Shown here piece by piece: positions 44,150-54,540 of a DNA stretch of 64,000 bases. Origin of the DNA: Arion vulgaris. Lineage: Eukaryota; Mollusca; Gastropoda; Stylommatophora; Arionidae. The translations under genes and the position numbers were made by a program. The notes below the pieces were generated by a model that was not told the DNA's origin, made no database searches, and saw only the letters and a program-made list of their open reading frames with translations. Where the stretch lies: assembly GCA_020796225.1 (NCBI GenBank), contig CM036755.1, forward strand, positions 59,482,152 to 59,546,151, written 5' to 3'. The stretch's first letter is position 1. The number at the start of each line of letters is the position of its first letter.

Positions 44150-44945
44150 TTCAAAATAAGCACCAACGACCTGTGCCCCTGTGGCTTGGCAAGTATGACG
44201 ACAGAACATATCATACAGAACTGCCACCAGTATGCAGACCTGAGAAGAAATAGGTGGCTCACTTGATGATGCTCGTCCATCACCGGTGATGATGACCACA
44301 CACATTTTCATCCAAGGGAATGTAGTTGCGTTATGTTTGTCTGTGTGTGCGTAGATGACTAGTGAGCCACATATGGGCTTGAAATGCTCGTACAGTGTGG
44401 GCAAGGTATATTTGCACTTGTGGGAAGTTTTACTGCCTTTCTGTTTTGACGTTTTTGCTCCATCCGTGCTGTTCTACTTGCCTCGCATGCCGAGGAACCG
44501 TGTCGAAGAAGTGTGCGCCAGGCTGATCTTACTTGAGCAGCATTCTCCCAGTTGTTGACATTTATGCCAAAAGATTTCATCGAGTTCTTGAGTGTATCTT
44601 TGAATCGCTTTTCTGGCCCCACTGTGAGCGCTTACCGCTATTCAGCTCACCATAAAAGAGTCGTTTGAGTATTCTGCAATCTGGTATTCGAGCCACATGT
44701 TCTGCCCACCTTGTGGGACTGCATCAAGATTGTGCATATGCTGGGGAGAGCAGCTCTTTTTATGAACTCTGTATCTGGAATCATATCCTGCCATTTGATA
44801 TTCATTATTTTTCTAAGGCAGACTCACTTACACCAACATCCAAGACAAACTGTATGGCGTGGCTGATAATCTGAGGCAGACGGCTGCCCTTTTAGAGAAT
44901 ATGAAATCCCAATCTAGTGAGAACGCAGAAGAAGAAGTATACTGT
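44150..44945 (+). pseudogene. LINE 3' end ('LINE J'), split by another LINE
   Basis: Plus strand: LCPCGLASMTTEHIIQNCHQ YADLRRNRW at 44165-44257, then after a 558-bp insertion SKTNCMAWL / DNLRQTAA-type sequence to 44900. The 3' UTR (ctagtgagaacgcagaagaa) ends in (GAA)n. The uninterrupted counterpart is 51641-51905 (QNCPQYADLRGKR...VQDKLYDVADNLRQTAAFI). CxC...EHIxQNC is a common C-terminal motif of Jockey/CR1-group LINEs. Confidence 0.78.
44265..44822 (-). mobile_element. LINE 3' fragment inserted in LINE J, 7-bp TSD
   Basis: Reverse strand: LRKIMNIKWQDMIPDTEFI, then VGPEKRFKDTLKNSMKSFGI NVNNWENAAQVRSAWRTLL and SRTARMEQKRQNRKAVKLP. It ends in a partial IPCPHCTSI zinc-finger-like stretch. ctcactt stands on both sides (44258-44264 and 44823-44829). 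Same family as 15278-16215 and 59785-60013. Confidence 0.82.
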
Positions 44946-44949
44946 GGTA

Positions 44950-46040
44950 CAGATGACCGATATGTGCCTGGGATCAAATGCGCATAGGGACAACGCCGGA
45001 CCAGAATTAGTGAACTGGCACTAATCAAGATCCTACCCCACCTCCACGTGGTGACCCTGGTAACAGACATTAGTTTATGTCTGGCTAAGCGATCAGGGAT
45101 CGAGGGAGAACTATTCTGGCGTGGGTATGGATGCAGATGTAGTCACATTGGATGAGATCCGTCTGCAACACAGACGAGCGAAATATCAGAGTGACTATTA
45201 ACTCTAGCCATTGCACGTCTCTTTCAGCCGATGCGAAAAGCTGAAGGAATAACCATAAAGGGATGAAGGGTGCATACAGAGAAGAGACGTGGGCCCGCGT
45301 GTAGAAAAATTTGGGCTCGAGATGAGTTGCATGTGGGCCCACATAGGGCGAAACTCTTAGCAATGAGGTGGGGGCCCGAGTTGAGCGCAGTGTCCGGACA
45401 GCCTAGAGGCTGGTAAATGTGAGCACGGTGAGAACTGATGGAAATGGTGGGGTAGGCACGAGGACAGAGCGAGCACGCATGCGGACGATGTACGGGTGGG
45501 CCACCGGTGGGTAAACGTGCACAGAGCTGATGGTGAAGGATCGTGGCATGCGTAGGGGTGAAAGCGAACCACCCAAAGTTGCAGAAAAACTGGAAAGCCC
45601 AGTAGAGACTTGAATCCAGTGCGCGTTTCCGCTCCTAGCGAACTACTACTGCCTTGTAGATAGATTGGGGACAATCAAAGCCCAGCGAAGCAAACCGTAT
45701 ACACAACTGGACGGAAGGAAAACCAAGTAGTCCACAAAAAGACCGACAAGCTGGCCAGATAACGCTTGACAGCCGGGAGGGTTGGTCGTCTAAGGGTCGC
45801 TACCCTAAAAAATAAAGCGACCTTTTGTCTTGCAGGTTGGCTGGGGATAGTTAAAGGTTGACGGAGAGCGAACCCTGTAAACACTGGTTGGAATCGGATA
45901 CGTCGCTGAAGAACAAGCACTAGAGCTCCAAATGGTACTTAAGATTGTTTCGTAAAACAAGCGTTCTTGGCAAAGGCTGTTTATATATCACAATAAGAAT
46001 GATCAAATTGGCCAAAACAGTACGACCGAGATAAAGAGAG
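44950..46040 (+). mobile_element. Family A dispersed repeat, copy A4
   Basis: Its left part (gaactggcactaatcaagat, ctccacgtggtgaccctgg) matches A1. Its right part (actactactgccttgtagat, tcgtctaagggtcgctaccc) matches A3. The end is ggctgtttatatatcacaat then aagaatgatcaaattggcc and a gagagagaaaga tail. A4 therefore joins the two family A forms. No gene. Confidence 0.75.
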
Positions 46041-46567
46041 AGAAAGATATGTGCCGCTTTGCGGAACTTCGCGTATAGTATTAATGACACTTTTTGCATT
46101 GTAACTTCAAACTCATTAGAAATGTTATATCAATGTTTGTTTTGAGAAGTCAACAATATGACCCAATAGCTTCCCACTTTTTATAATTTCGATATAGGCC
46201 TTTAACTAACAGTTTGTGTAGCATTTATGACGTCATTTAATTACCATGTTCAAGCCCGAGTCTATTTGGTGCATGGAAAATGCAAGAATTGTTAAAAAAA
46301 CTATGGATTTCGTCCTGAATGTTACTATTTTTGTCGTTAATTTATTAAATGGCTGTAAACATGTTTTCTCCAACCATGCGAATGGAGGCGTTAAAAATAT
46401 AGCACAAAGAAGGAAACTTCTAGATGATATGATTGTTTGAATGGCAACAAATATTTTGTAGCGTCGGGAACATATGTAGTTCACATGCAAGTTTTCAAGT
46501 TATTTCATCAAATGGTTACAAAGATACACATTTTTATCTGTGGACATGACAAGTTGAACGGACTATA

Positions 46568-47270
46568 GTAGCATGTTCCTTGCGGATCGTCATTTTCATC
46601 ACAGCCCGTCTGAAAAACTCTCTGTCTCTGATGTCCAACCTCTTCCATCGTTTCAACGTTCAATGTTTCTTTGCTGTCCTGATGTCATCTTCGTCTTGGT
46701 TATCGCCTGCCTCGTACTCCAGGAACCATGTATTCCATTACCATTCTCACCAAACCACTGTTACGTTTAATTTGGCTAAATTCTTTTATCTTCCTGGACA
46801 TGATGCTATTTATGAGGCAATGCTTCTCGATATGCATGTCTTGTAGGCTGTCTTTGTTTTTTCTCTTCTCTATCAATGTTGCTTTAATAACTTTTATATC
46901 ATAATAAAACAACTGTCGATACTGCCTGTACATCCTTTTGTTAGGGCGGTGTAGCACAGGTGGGATACAGCCTGGGGAATGTAATAGTTGCATGGCTAGT
47001 GTAGTCGCTGCAAAGTTGTTCAGGTTAGGAGCTTTCATTTATGCCCCCAACATAAAAATATCATTGACTTTGCAGTGAATTATCACGGGTCCCCGTATGG
47101 GGGCGCTCTCTAATCCATTCGGCCAGAGCACCCAATTTTCTGTAACACAATGTTTCATAAGTTTCAATTTTGCTCTTGAATGAATGTCTTATGGTCCATG
47201 AATCGCATCCATATGTTGTCACAGGGAATATGCAAGTTCTCAGAAGTCTATACGAACGTTTCATTAATGT
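46568..47270 (-). pseudogene. RTE-like LINE C-terminal fragment
   Basis: Reverse strand. 47264-47061 reads LLRTCIFPVTTYGCDSWTIR HSFKSKIETYETLCYRKLG, close to LRACIFPVATYGCDSWTITH in 53170-54060. The 3' part (46750-46575) reads MVPGVRGRR and then, in other frames, ETLNVETMEEVGHQRQRVFQ. Truncated before the catalytic motifs and broken by shifts. Confidence 0.78.
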
Positions 47271-48345
47271 TACTCTTACATATTTACTCCACAGAAACAG
47301 TGACAGAAATACCGTAAGACGTCAGCCATACTTGTAGACCTGCTACAAATCTATCAATGAAACTCTACTTCATGTTTCATCATTCTTAAAGAGAACAAGA
47401 TAGACATTGATGTAGTATAACAGTGCTTTAGTATGACAATGTATATAATTCAACAATTTTATTAAAACTTTCGGTATTTAGTCACATCTGAAGGAATCAA
47501 GTGATATAACTCCTGTATGACATCACACTACGACTGCAAATATTCAACGTTTTAAGTCACAGCAAACAGAGATCAGTTTAGATATAAGAATATGAAACTA
47601 CTTTTCAATGAAATTACTAGTTACATGTTGCAATAACATTGAGATACACAGTGGATATGATACACTTAAGTTTTATAAAGTTTACAGTCTCAACTCTGTC
47701 CAAACCATGAATATTACACAGTTCTGACTGCAATTGTTTTGTCAACAGAAATTTGACACGTAGATGTTGTGTGTTGACTTTTTTTGCAGTAGGTATCTCA
47801 TTAATATATATCCAGCAATTTTTAAAGATAATTAGATGACAAATATAACAATATTAAAGTGAAACTGTAAAAAACAAAGAAGGTGATAAAAGAAGCGAGA
47901 AGTGCTGAAACTGGATTTGATACCAAACAGAAATATTCGATGTAACGGAAGTGGAAAGTAGTACTATTCTTTATTTGATCAATTATAGCTACAATTAAAA
48001 ACTTGGAATCTTCTATCGAAAGAAAGAAGAAAGTGTTGTGTATGAAAAGACAGTATAACGACTAATGACGTGATTGGAGCACATTTGTACGTCACTATAG
48101 TGGTTAATGGTATCTACTTGAGTTAAGATATGCATGAACGGTGAAGTGAATATGAATCATACATGATTTATGAGACTATAAGAAAGAAAACGTTTACAGT
48201 ATTAAGGAATATATGAACAAATACAACCGTATTTAAGTGCAGATCATATATGAAACTGTAAAAAATAGGAAGTTTACAGTGCTAAATTATATCAATATAA
48301 AAGATATAAATGTATTAGATTTGATGCTATAATCCAACAAGAGAT
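47271..48345. other. Upstream region of the receptor gene
   Basis: About 1.1 kb, A/T-rich, without recognised transposon sequence, unlike most of the window. Two related pieces gtttacagtattaagga and gtttacagtgctaaatt lie at 48193 and 48271. tcaatataaaagatataaat (48291-48310) is TATA-like about 50 bp before the ATG. Promoter role is inference. Confidence 0.4.
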
Positions 48346-49875
48346 ATGTCTGTGAGATTTCTATCAAACATAACTATAACTCGTCTACTAATATGGACGA
48401 TGATTAGTACCTTTATATGGTATCAGAATGTACAAGGTCAAGGCAACAATCCTGGATGGTTTGGGTCAATGAAACAATATAAATGTCGTTGTATGGACGG
48501 CACTTGTAACTCTGATGGAATATGTCATAATGATCTTTGTAGTGATGGTTGGTTTGGTCCCGGATGTCAGTATGTAAATTTGATTGCTATTAGTAACGCT
48601 TCATATTGGATGTGGAATCGCAGAGAAAGTGAATGCAGTGAAAATATAAATGTACAATCATTTACAGTAAACCTGTATTCAGAATTTCCATTCACCTGGC
48701 TCCGGTTACAGGTTAAAGATCCACTATTACTACACGATTTCCAGGTAACGTTTATTGACAGCAGAAAAATAACCAGAAGTGAATGCAAAAACATGAGAAA
48801 TGCCACGGTCAATGATAAAACGCTGGACATCCACTGTGACCTGAATGTTGCAGTTCAATATGTAACTCTTAGCGGAGAAGGTGTCAAGTCTCTCTGTACA
48901 CTTTACATCAGCGGAGGTCGCAATGTAGCACTCCGACAGAATACCAAGCAATCCAGCATATATCTTAGAGACGGTGAAGGTAATGCTACAGATAAGAATG
49001 CTGTAGATGGTAATAATGACAATGAGTGGGAAATAGGAAGCTGTGCACACACAGAGGTGGGAGACAGGAATCCAAATTGGAATGTAACATTATCACACAC
49101 ACATATGATACACATGTATGTTCTGTACAACAGAGATCTTCATCAAGAGCGTCTTAAAGGATTCACTTTGAGAAGTTTCACACAAGGTCTTGTAGAAGTA
49201 TTCAACTACAAAGATAAAGAAAATAAACTACAGTCCAAGTACACAATATTAAGTGTAGAAAAAACACAACCAATTTCTCTAGTAAACATTAATATAAGTC
49301 AAGAATATCTCACTCTCTGTGAAGTAGAATTATATGGAGATTCTGTGTGCAAACCGTTTACGTACGGACGTGAATGTCAGTACACATGTAACTGTGCTGT
49401 AAAAAATGAGGATTGCTTTGTAAGCACAGGAGGATGTCCATCAGGATGTTCTGCAGGTTTTCAAGGTGAGAGCTGTAATCAAACATGTGACAATGGAAAA
49501 TATGGAGAAGGTTGTAGATTTAACTGCAGTCAGTTCTGTTTGAAGAACAAAAACTCCGTTTTCCAGTGTGAACACATTGATGGTGCATGCATTTATGGTT
49601 GTCAAAACGGGTATCAAGCACCAAAATGTGATTACTTGATAATAGACGACAGCTCTATGTCAGTTGGTGCTATCATTGGCTCTGTGACTCTAGTTGTTAT
49701 CTTGATCATAGTGGTAGTAGCTGTAGTCCTTATATGGCGTAGGTGCAGAACTAAGAGAAATACCGTAGTCTATGATGTGCCATTAGCTTATAAAGTTGAT
49801 GAGACTCAAGTTTATGAACAAATCATATCTCCGGAATCGGAATATTGTATCGTTGAGCCAAATTCTTCCAGATAA
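48346..49875 (+). CDS. EGF/lectin-like single-pass receptor (MEGF-like), intronless
   Basis: Predicted 509-residue type I membrane protein; ligand unknown. An N-terminal hydrophobic segment ending near residue 31 (TMISTFIWYQNVQG) looks like a signal peptide. Residues about 36-70 form one EGF-like module (CRCMDGTCNSDGIC...GWFGPGC). Residues about 72-190 may be a degenerate beta-sandwich. Residues about 190-333 resemble a fucolectin/galactose-binding domain (NVALRQNTKQSS, NAVDGN, CAHTEVGDRNPNW, RLKGF). Residues 334-428 hold two further cysteine-rich EGF-like modules. A membrane span covers about 441-463, followed by RRCRTKR and a 45-residue tail with Tyr 476, 482, 490 and 500; SEYCIV fits the ITIM pattern S-x-Y-x-x-V. 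One exon, purine at -3. Neighbours are only repeats. Family role in phagocytosis or recognition is by analogy with MEGF/CED-1-type receptors. Confidence 0.85.
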   Translation: MSVRFLSNITITRLLIWTMISTFIWYQNVQGQGNNPGWFGSMKQYKCRCMDGTCNSDGICHNDLCSDGWFGPGCQYVNLIAISNASYWMWNRRESECSENINVQSFTVNLYSEFPFTWLRLQVKDPLLLHDFQVTFIDSRKITRSECKNMRNATVNDKTLDIHCDLNVAVQYVTLSGEGVKSLCTLYISGGRNVALRQNTKQSSIYLRDGEGNATDKNAVDGNNDNEWEIGSCAHTEVGDRNPNWNVTLSHTHMIHMYVLYNRDLHQERLKGFTLRSFTQGLVEVFNYKDKENKLQSKYTILSVEKTQPISLVNINISQEYLTLCEVELYGDSVCKPFTYGRECQYTCNCAVKNEDCFVSTGGCPSGCSAGFQGESCNQTCDNGKYGEGCRFNCSQFCLKNKNSVFQCEHIDGACIYGCQNGYQAPKCDYLIIDDSSMSVGAIIGSVTLVVILIIVVVAVVLIWRRCRTKRNTVVYDVPLAYKVDETQVYEQIISPESEYCIVEPNSSR

Positions 49876-50017
49876 AATGTCATCACAAAGCAGCAGACGT
49901 CTATGGTTATCGAGACGGAAAATCTGTATGCATAACCCAACTACTGAAATGTAGATGAACAAACTAAACATCAAACAAATCGAGCTCGAAAAATTTTATC
50001 ACACACGAACAAATACC

Positions 50018-50280
50018 TATGGTTATCGAGGCGGGATATCATTCTCTAGATCGAACTATTGTTTTCGAGAAGGTATATCATTCTCTAGATCGAACTATTG
50101 TTATCGAGGCGGGATATCATTCTCTAGATCGAACTATTGTTATCGAGGCGGGATATCATTCTCTAGATCGAACTATTGTTATCGAGGCGGGATATCATTC
50201 TCTAGATCGAACTATTGTTATCGAGGCGGGATATCATTCTCTAGATCGAACTATTGTTTTCGAGGCGGGATATTCTTCTT
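50018..50280. repeat. 39-bp tandem array after the receptor gene
   Basis: Seven units of attgttatcgaggcgggata plus tcattctctagatcgaact. The unit length is a multiple of three, so it stays open in two frames (YRGGISFSRSNYC repeats), but there is no start or context for a gene. Related single pieces (atggttatcgagacgg at 49902) lie just downstream of the receptor stop. Confidence 0.93.
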
Positions 50281-50339
50281 CTTCATCCTATTCTCTTCTT
50301 CTCTCATACTCCCGCTGTTAATTCAGGAGAAAAGTCATG

Positions 50340-51640
50340 ATGCCTTGTATTGCGCTTCTGACTGATTTTTGCGTGAGACCTATATTACCCCTTTACGGAC
50401 ATCCCTCAACCATATGGACAGCCTAGCCGACTTCAGAGGTACTTGAAGCTTAGATCCTTAAAGTGCGATCATTGCAGGAGATATGTTGTCTTTGTAACTC
50501 TTTCTCGGACAGGATTAGTTAGTAAAGGCAGATCAGATGACTTCTCTTTCGGATTTCCTGCCTGTAGTGAGGTCGTTCCGTACTCATGTTATGATAACCA
50601 CTCTTTAATGATCTGTTAGTGCCGTAAATTTGGGTTTGGATTAACGCCAAAGAGTATTAGCTTACTTTGCGCTGACTAGGTGAGGTCGCCCCGGTTTAGG
50701 AGCATTCTCGACCCTTCTAGGGCTAGTCACAGGAATAGTCGACTTTCTTGTATTCATTGCTCTTTTACCATCATTTTTCGCCGTATATTTGGGCATTATG
50801 ATCTGCGCCAAAGAGTATGTCTACAATATGCGATCTTTCTGACTATATGAGGTCGTTCCGGGTTGGAGAAATTCTTAGTCATTGGAGACGAATGTGCTGT
50901 GTTAAACAAACGATCATATGTTGGCAGTATGCTCAGCCTGTATACGATCTGAGCCATGGTGTTTGGACGTCATATTACTCTGTGTAGGAGGATCGGCGTT
51001 CGAAAAGTATTGCCCTTAGCCAATGTTTGGGTTTGTATCAGTCAATCCTTTGCATTATCGGCCTTACTTTTCTATCCACGTTGAGTTTGTTCCTAAGCAG
51101 GAGTATTCTCAGCCGTTTTGGGGCTCGTGTCGGCAATAGACAATTTGCAAGTGTTTACTCTGCATTTTCCCTGTCTCCTAGTAACATTAGACTGGGATTG
51201 CGCACATATGTTCTAGAAGGTCGTTTCAATTGGCGCTAGCAACGCAACTGAAATTTTGCGCTCGCCATCATCACCCACCTCAGTTCTTCAGGGGACGTTA
51301 GTTGTTAATGCAACAGTACTCTGCCCGGTTGTCCCAGGGAGGACACTTTTGTTAAGCACTAAAACACAGATTTAGGATTTAAGCTTGGCCAAACTTACCC
51401 ACCTCAGATCTTCCTAATAGTTATTTATGCAACAGTCTCCTGCCCGGTTGTCCCAGGGAGGGCAGTTTTGTTAGGCAATAAAACACAACTTTAGGATTTG
51501 CGCTCTGCTAACTTTACCCTATAGGTTTATCTGCGCTTGACCCCTTGTACAGAGTTTACCGCAATCTTCCCATATGTCTGCACGGTGCATTGCAGTGTTT
51601 TTCGTAGACACTTGCCGAGACCTTTTATTGAGACCGGAGA
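50340..51640 (-). mobile_element. Family A dispersed repeat, copy A5 (reverse)
   Basis: The reverse complement matches A2: gttgctagcgcca (51240), two tandem blocks with cctccctgggacaaccgggc (about 51325 and 51450), and modules with gaggtcgttcc/cccc in the forward text at 50571, 50682 and 50850. The right end joins LINE J directly at about 51640. The tail side (50340) lacks a GAA run. Confidence 0.72.
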
Positions 51641-51905
51641 TTTAGACACGCGGTGAGAATGTCAGACCTACCATCACGAGGGTTTCCAAAACTTACTGCT
51701 GGAAGAGGTCAGCACAAACAAGAAAGCAGAAATCAGAGGAATTATATCCTACAGAACTGCCCCCAGTATGCAGACTTGAGAGGAAAGAGGTGTTACACCA
51801 GTGTCCAAGACAAACTGTATGACGTGGCTGATAATCTGAGGCAGACGGCTGCCTTTATTAGAGAATCCGAAATCACAATCTAGTGAGAACGCAGAAGAAG
51901 AAGTT
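51641..51905 (+). pseudogene. LINE J C-terminus and 3' tail
   Basis: Plus strand: ILQNCPQYADLRGKR, then SVQDKLYDVADNLRQTAAFI RESEITI and a stop at 51881. It is followed by a very short 3' UTR and (GAA)n (51893-51903). Typical end of a Jockey/CR1-group LINE. It is the uninterrupted form of 44150-44945. Confidence 0.82.
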
Positions 51906-52084
51906 TTATTTTATAATATATTTTAGTTTTCCGATTATTGAGTTTTCCTAACTTCATTTATTTGTTGCACTATTTAGCAGCTAGTGTCATGAAAACTGAT
52001 GAAATATAATATAAATAATGGCCACCGTTAACATAAACTAGCACAGTCGAGAAATCAAAACTTAAATTTAAGGTGTAGGGGAAA

Positions 52085-52465
52085 TTAACGCACCGATAGG
52101 CTTGCAGATATGGCTGCTGTAAATGAACGCACCGATAGGCTTGCAGGTATGGCTGCTGTAACAAGCGAGCGAGCAATAGACCAGGCTGATATTATTAAAT
52201 TTATAAGGCAGGGAGGCGTGTACATGATTCAAGTAATAGTGGTAAATCTACAAAACAAACCCGACTTTCAAGTCAAGTGTAGTGTAGCTAGACAAGAACA
52301 CTATGCTGGTAGACAAAGAAAAATAGTAAACCAACAAAGAACCGGTGTCGTTAGTAGCCACACGCTGAGAGATATACTAAGGAGGAGATTAGAACATTTA
52401 TGGACTAATTGATTGGACCTGCATTGGTGATAATCTGATGACTAAACTAAACTAAACAATGTTAC
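52085..52465 (+). pseudogene. I-clade-like LINE 3' end, second copy
   Basis: NERTDRLAGMAAVTSERAID QADIIKFI, then VARQEHYAGRQRKIVNQQRT and VVSSHTLRDILRRRLEHLWT. It matches the RNase H end and tail of the LINE at 7311-9561 (DRLAG...DRADIVNTLIE; RRRSEHLWT). The first 25 bp are duplicated (cgcaccgataggcttgcag twice). It ends in gactaaactaaactaaac, a simple repeat typical of an I-type 3' end. Confidence 0.78.
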
Positions 52466-52734
52466 TAAATGACTGTAGTCGATAATAATATAAGTTTATG
52501 TTATATTTATACAAAATACAAGACAACTAGATTCAACTTCACCACCCACTTTCGACTAATTGTAGACAGATACTTGAAACACAAAGGACTTTCTGTGAAT
52601 TTAAGAGCGTCCACTTCTACATCCAAGGGAGAAAAACAGAAAAATACCCAGTATTATTGTAACCTGGTTTATGTTGTTCATTCTGTCATGACAAATGTTT
52701 CGTCTCTTCATGTTTAGTTTTATTTTTTCCCGCA
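52466..52734. other. No gene recognised
   Basis: An 82-codon frame at 52469-52717 has no motif I can place. Confidence 0.35.
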
Positions 52735-53105
52735 TCTTATCCTCATTCGTATAATCATTCGTAATCATTCATATCATCATTCCCTTAGGGAAAGCTCACC
52801 CTAGTAAATCAAAGCTGGCTGAAAACGAACACCCCACCGAAGGATAAGCAACTGAGCTCCAATAGGTGCTGAAGGCTGGTGCACGTACATCACGTTCTGA
52901 TGTTTGGCTGTTTATATATCACAATGAGAATGATTAAAACAGGCCTAGAACGATCGAAGAAGAAGAAGAATATCATCATTCGTATCATCATTCGTATCAT
53001 CATACATATCATCATACATAACATCATTCGTATTATCATTCGTATCATCATACATAACATCATTCGTATAATCATTTGTATCATCATTCGTGTCATCATA
53101 CCATA
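52735..53105. repeat. atcattcgt microsatellite, interrupted by family A
   Basis: tatcatcattcg-type repeats at 52735-52782 and 52970-53105, separated by the family A fragment A6. Confidence 0.9.
52783..52969 (+). mobile_element. 5'-truncated family A copy A6 with 12-bp TSD
   Basis: 187 bp matching the last part of A3 almost base for base (accccaccgaaggataagca, aataggtgctgaaggctggt, gtttggctgtttatatatca). It ends cgatcgaagaagaagaagaa. atatcatcattc stands at 52771-52782 and 52970-52981. 5' truncation, a simple tail and a target duplication together indicate target-primed retrotransposition. Confidence 0.85.
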
Positions 53106-53169
53106 ATCACCCCTTTAAAATGCTGTAATGTCCACCATCTCATCTTCGTCATGTCACGGACAAAGTCAC

Positions 53170-54060
53170 CTTAATGTTACATCATCATCATCAAGGTGCG
53201 TATCCTTTATAGGACGTTGCTCTCTTTGCAGCACATCTGACAGACATTCACTCTGTCTCTTGCCAGTTCACCCACTTCGTCAATGGTCATGTTCATGGTT
53301 TCTTTAATATCTTGTAGACATCTTCTTCTTGATCTGCCTCTGCGTCCTGGGACCCTGACCTCTAGTATTGTTCTTTACAGGCCATCGTGACGCTTGATGT
53401 GACCAAAGTATGCAATTTTTCTGTATAGTATGTTGTTTATCAGCCAATTCTCTTTAACATTTAGTTCTTTCAGGACATCAGTGTTCTTTCTTTTTCTGTC
53501 CATGGTATTCGTAGAATCTTTCTGTAGCATTTAGTTTCGGAGGACTGGATTTTCGTTCTTAATTTGTGTGTTATAGTCCATGAGTCACAACCATAAGTAG
53601 CCACTGGGAAAATGCATGCTCTCAATATTTTTAATTTTAGTATTTTGCTGGTGCTTTGCCACATGTTCTTCATTGTGTTTAACTTATTGATTGCTATTGT
53701 CAATCTTCTTGTGATCTCTTTGGAGAAGTCACCGTTATTGTTAATTATTAAGCCCAGATATTCGTAGCTCTCTATACATTGGAGTTTTTCATTGTTTACT
53801 TGGATGTTAAGTGAGCCTTTTGCTTTGTCATTTGACATGCTTTTTGTTTTTTGTGTATTCAAATATAGATGTTTGTCTTCACTATGTTTCTTGGTCATCA
53901 TGATTAGGTTTTCCAAACCTTCTTTGCTGGTGGATAATAATACTGTATCGTCTGCGTATCTAAGCTCTGGTATGCATTTGCCGCCTATAGTGAGAGGTCG
54001 TAATTCACATAGTTGGCATCGCCTTAATTTTACACATGTCTGTAATTGAATTAAAATTAT
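53170..54060 (-). pseudogene. RTE-like LINE reverse transcriptase, C-terminal half
   Basis: Reverse strand: LRYADDTVLLSTSKEGLENL (catalytic YADD, near 53960), HLYLNTQKTKSM, CIESYEYLGLIINNNGDFSK, AINKLNTMKNMWQSTSKILK and LRACIFPVATYGCDSWTITH. The open frame ends KCYRKILRIPWTEKERTLMS at 53470. Below that, broken frames to about 53180 give the usual ending (GRRGRGRSRRRC / DIKETMNMTIDEVGELA in pieces), then a (GAT)n-type tail (catcatcatcaa at 53184). 5'-truncated, since the region upstream of YADD is not recognisable. Confidence 0.85.
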
Positions 54061-54540
54061 GTAATTTATAATGCACAAAAAATGCACTCTACTTTTAGGA
54101 AAAAAGGAAAATAGAGTGCTACTACGTGTCACATTTGTTCATTATTATATAATGTCTGTTTTGTGTACAGTTCCAATGTATGTTGAAATGTGTCATATTT
54201 TGATATATTGGTACCAAATATTTCCAAGAGCATGGTGTGATAGTCAGGACAAAGAACCAGACTATATTGTTTCTTCTCCCTCCACTATTCCCCCAACTAA
54301 ATAATGTCCGAGCCGAGGAGAGAAAACTAGTCTCGCCTCTAGACGGGTGACAGAATACGGCCGCTACGGTGTGTTTACTTGACTCCAGCTTTTGTTGTTA
54401 CTGTACGTCGGGCTGAGAAAGTGTTGACGGGAGTCTGTCCGTGGACTAGCGTTTTGAAAATACAATTGTCATGCTGTTTTTTCTTGTTACTATATTTCTG
54501 TCAAAATATATTTTAAATTTATGTATCATCATTATCATCA
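54061..54540. other. No gene recognised
   Basis: 54300-54460 is GC-richer (gccgaggagagaaaactagt, gacgggtgacagaatacgg) and may be a 5' UTR of some LINE, but no match within the window supports that. Confidence 0.3.

Larger units (their letters stand above)
43595..46565 (-). mobile_element. Decayed Sailor-related element with nested insertions
   Basis: Left end taatccgttcaac (43595) and right end gttgaacggacta (46565) are inverted repeats that extend to catgcccacag / ctgtggacatg, each next to TA. Internal sequence at 46085-46175 (tgcattgtaacttcaaactc, agaagtcaacaatatgaccc) matches the 5' region of the Sailor-like copies (38865-38950) at reduced identity. The middle is occupied by LINE and family A sequence. 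No transposase motif survives. Boundaries are inferred from the inverted repeats. Confidence 0.65.

Noticed and set aside
46233..46490. 85-codon reverse and 64-codon forward frames
   Set aside because: They fall in the relict Sailor-related element and show no transposase motif.
49955..50365. Frames of 100-136 codons downstream of the receptor
   Set aside because: They consist of the 39-bp array; no independent evidence of coding.
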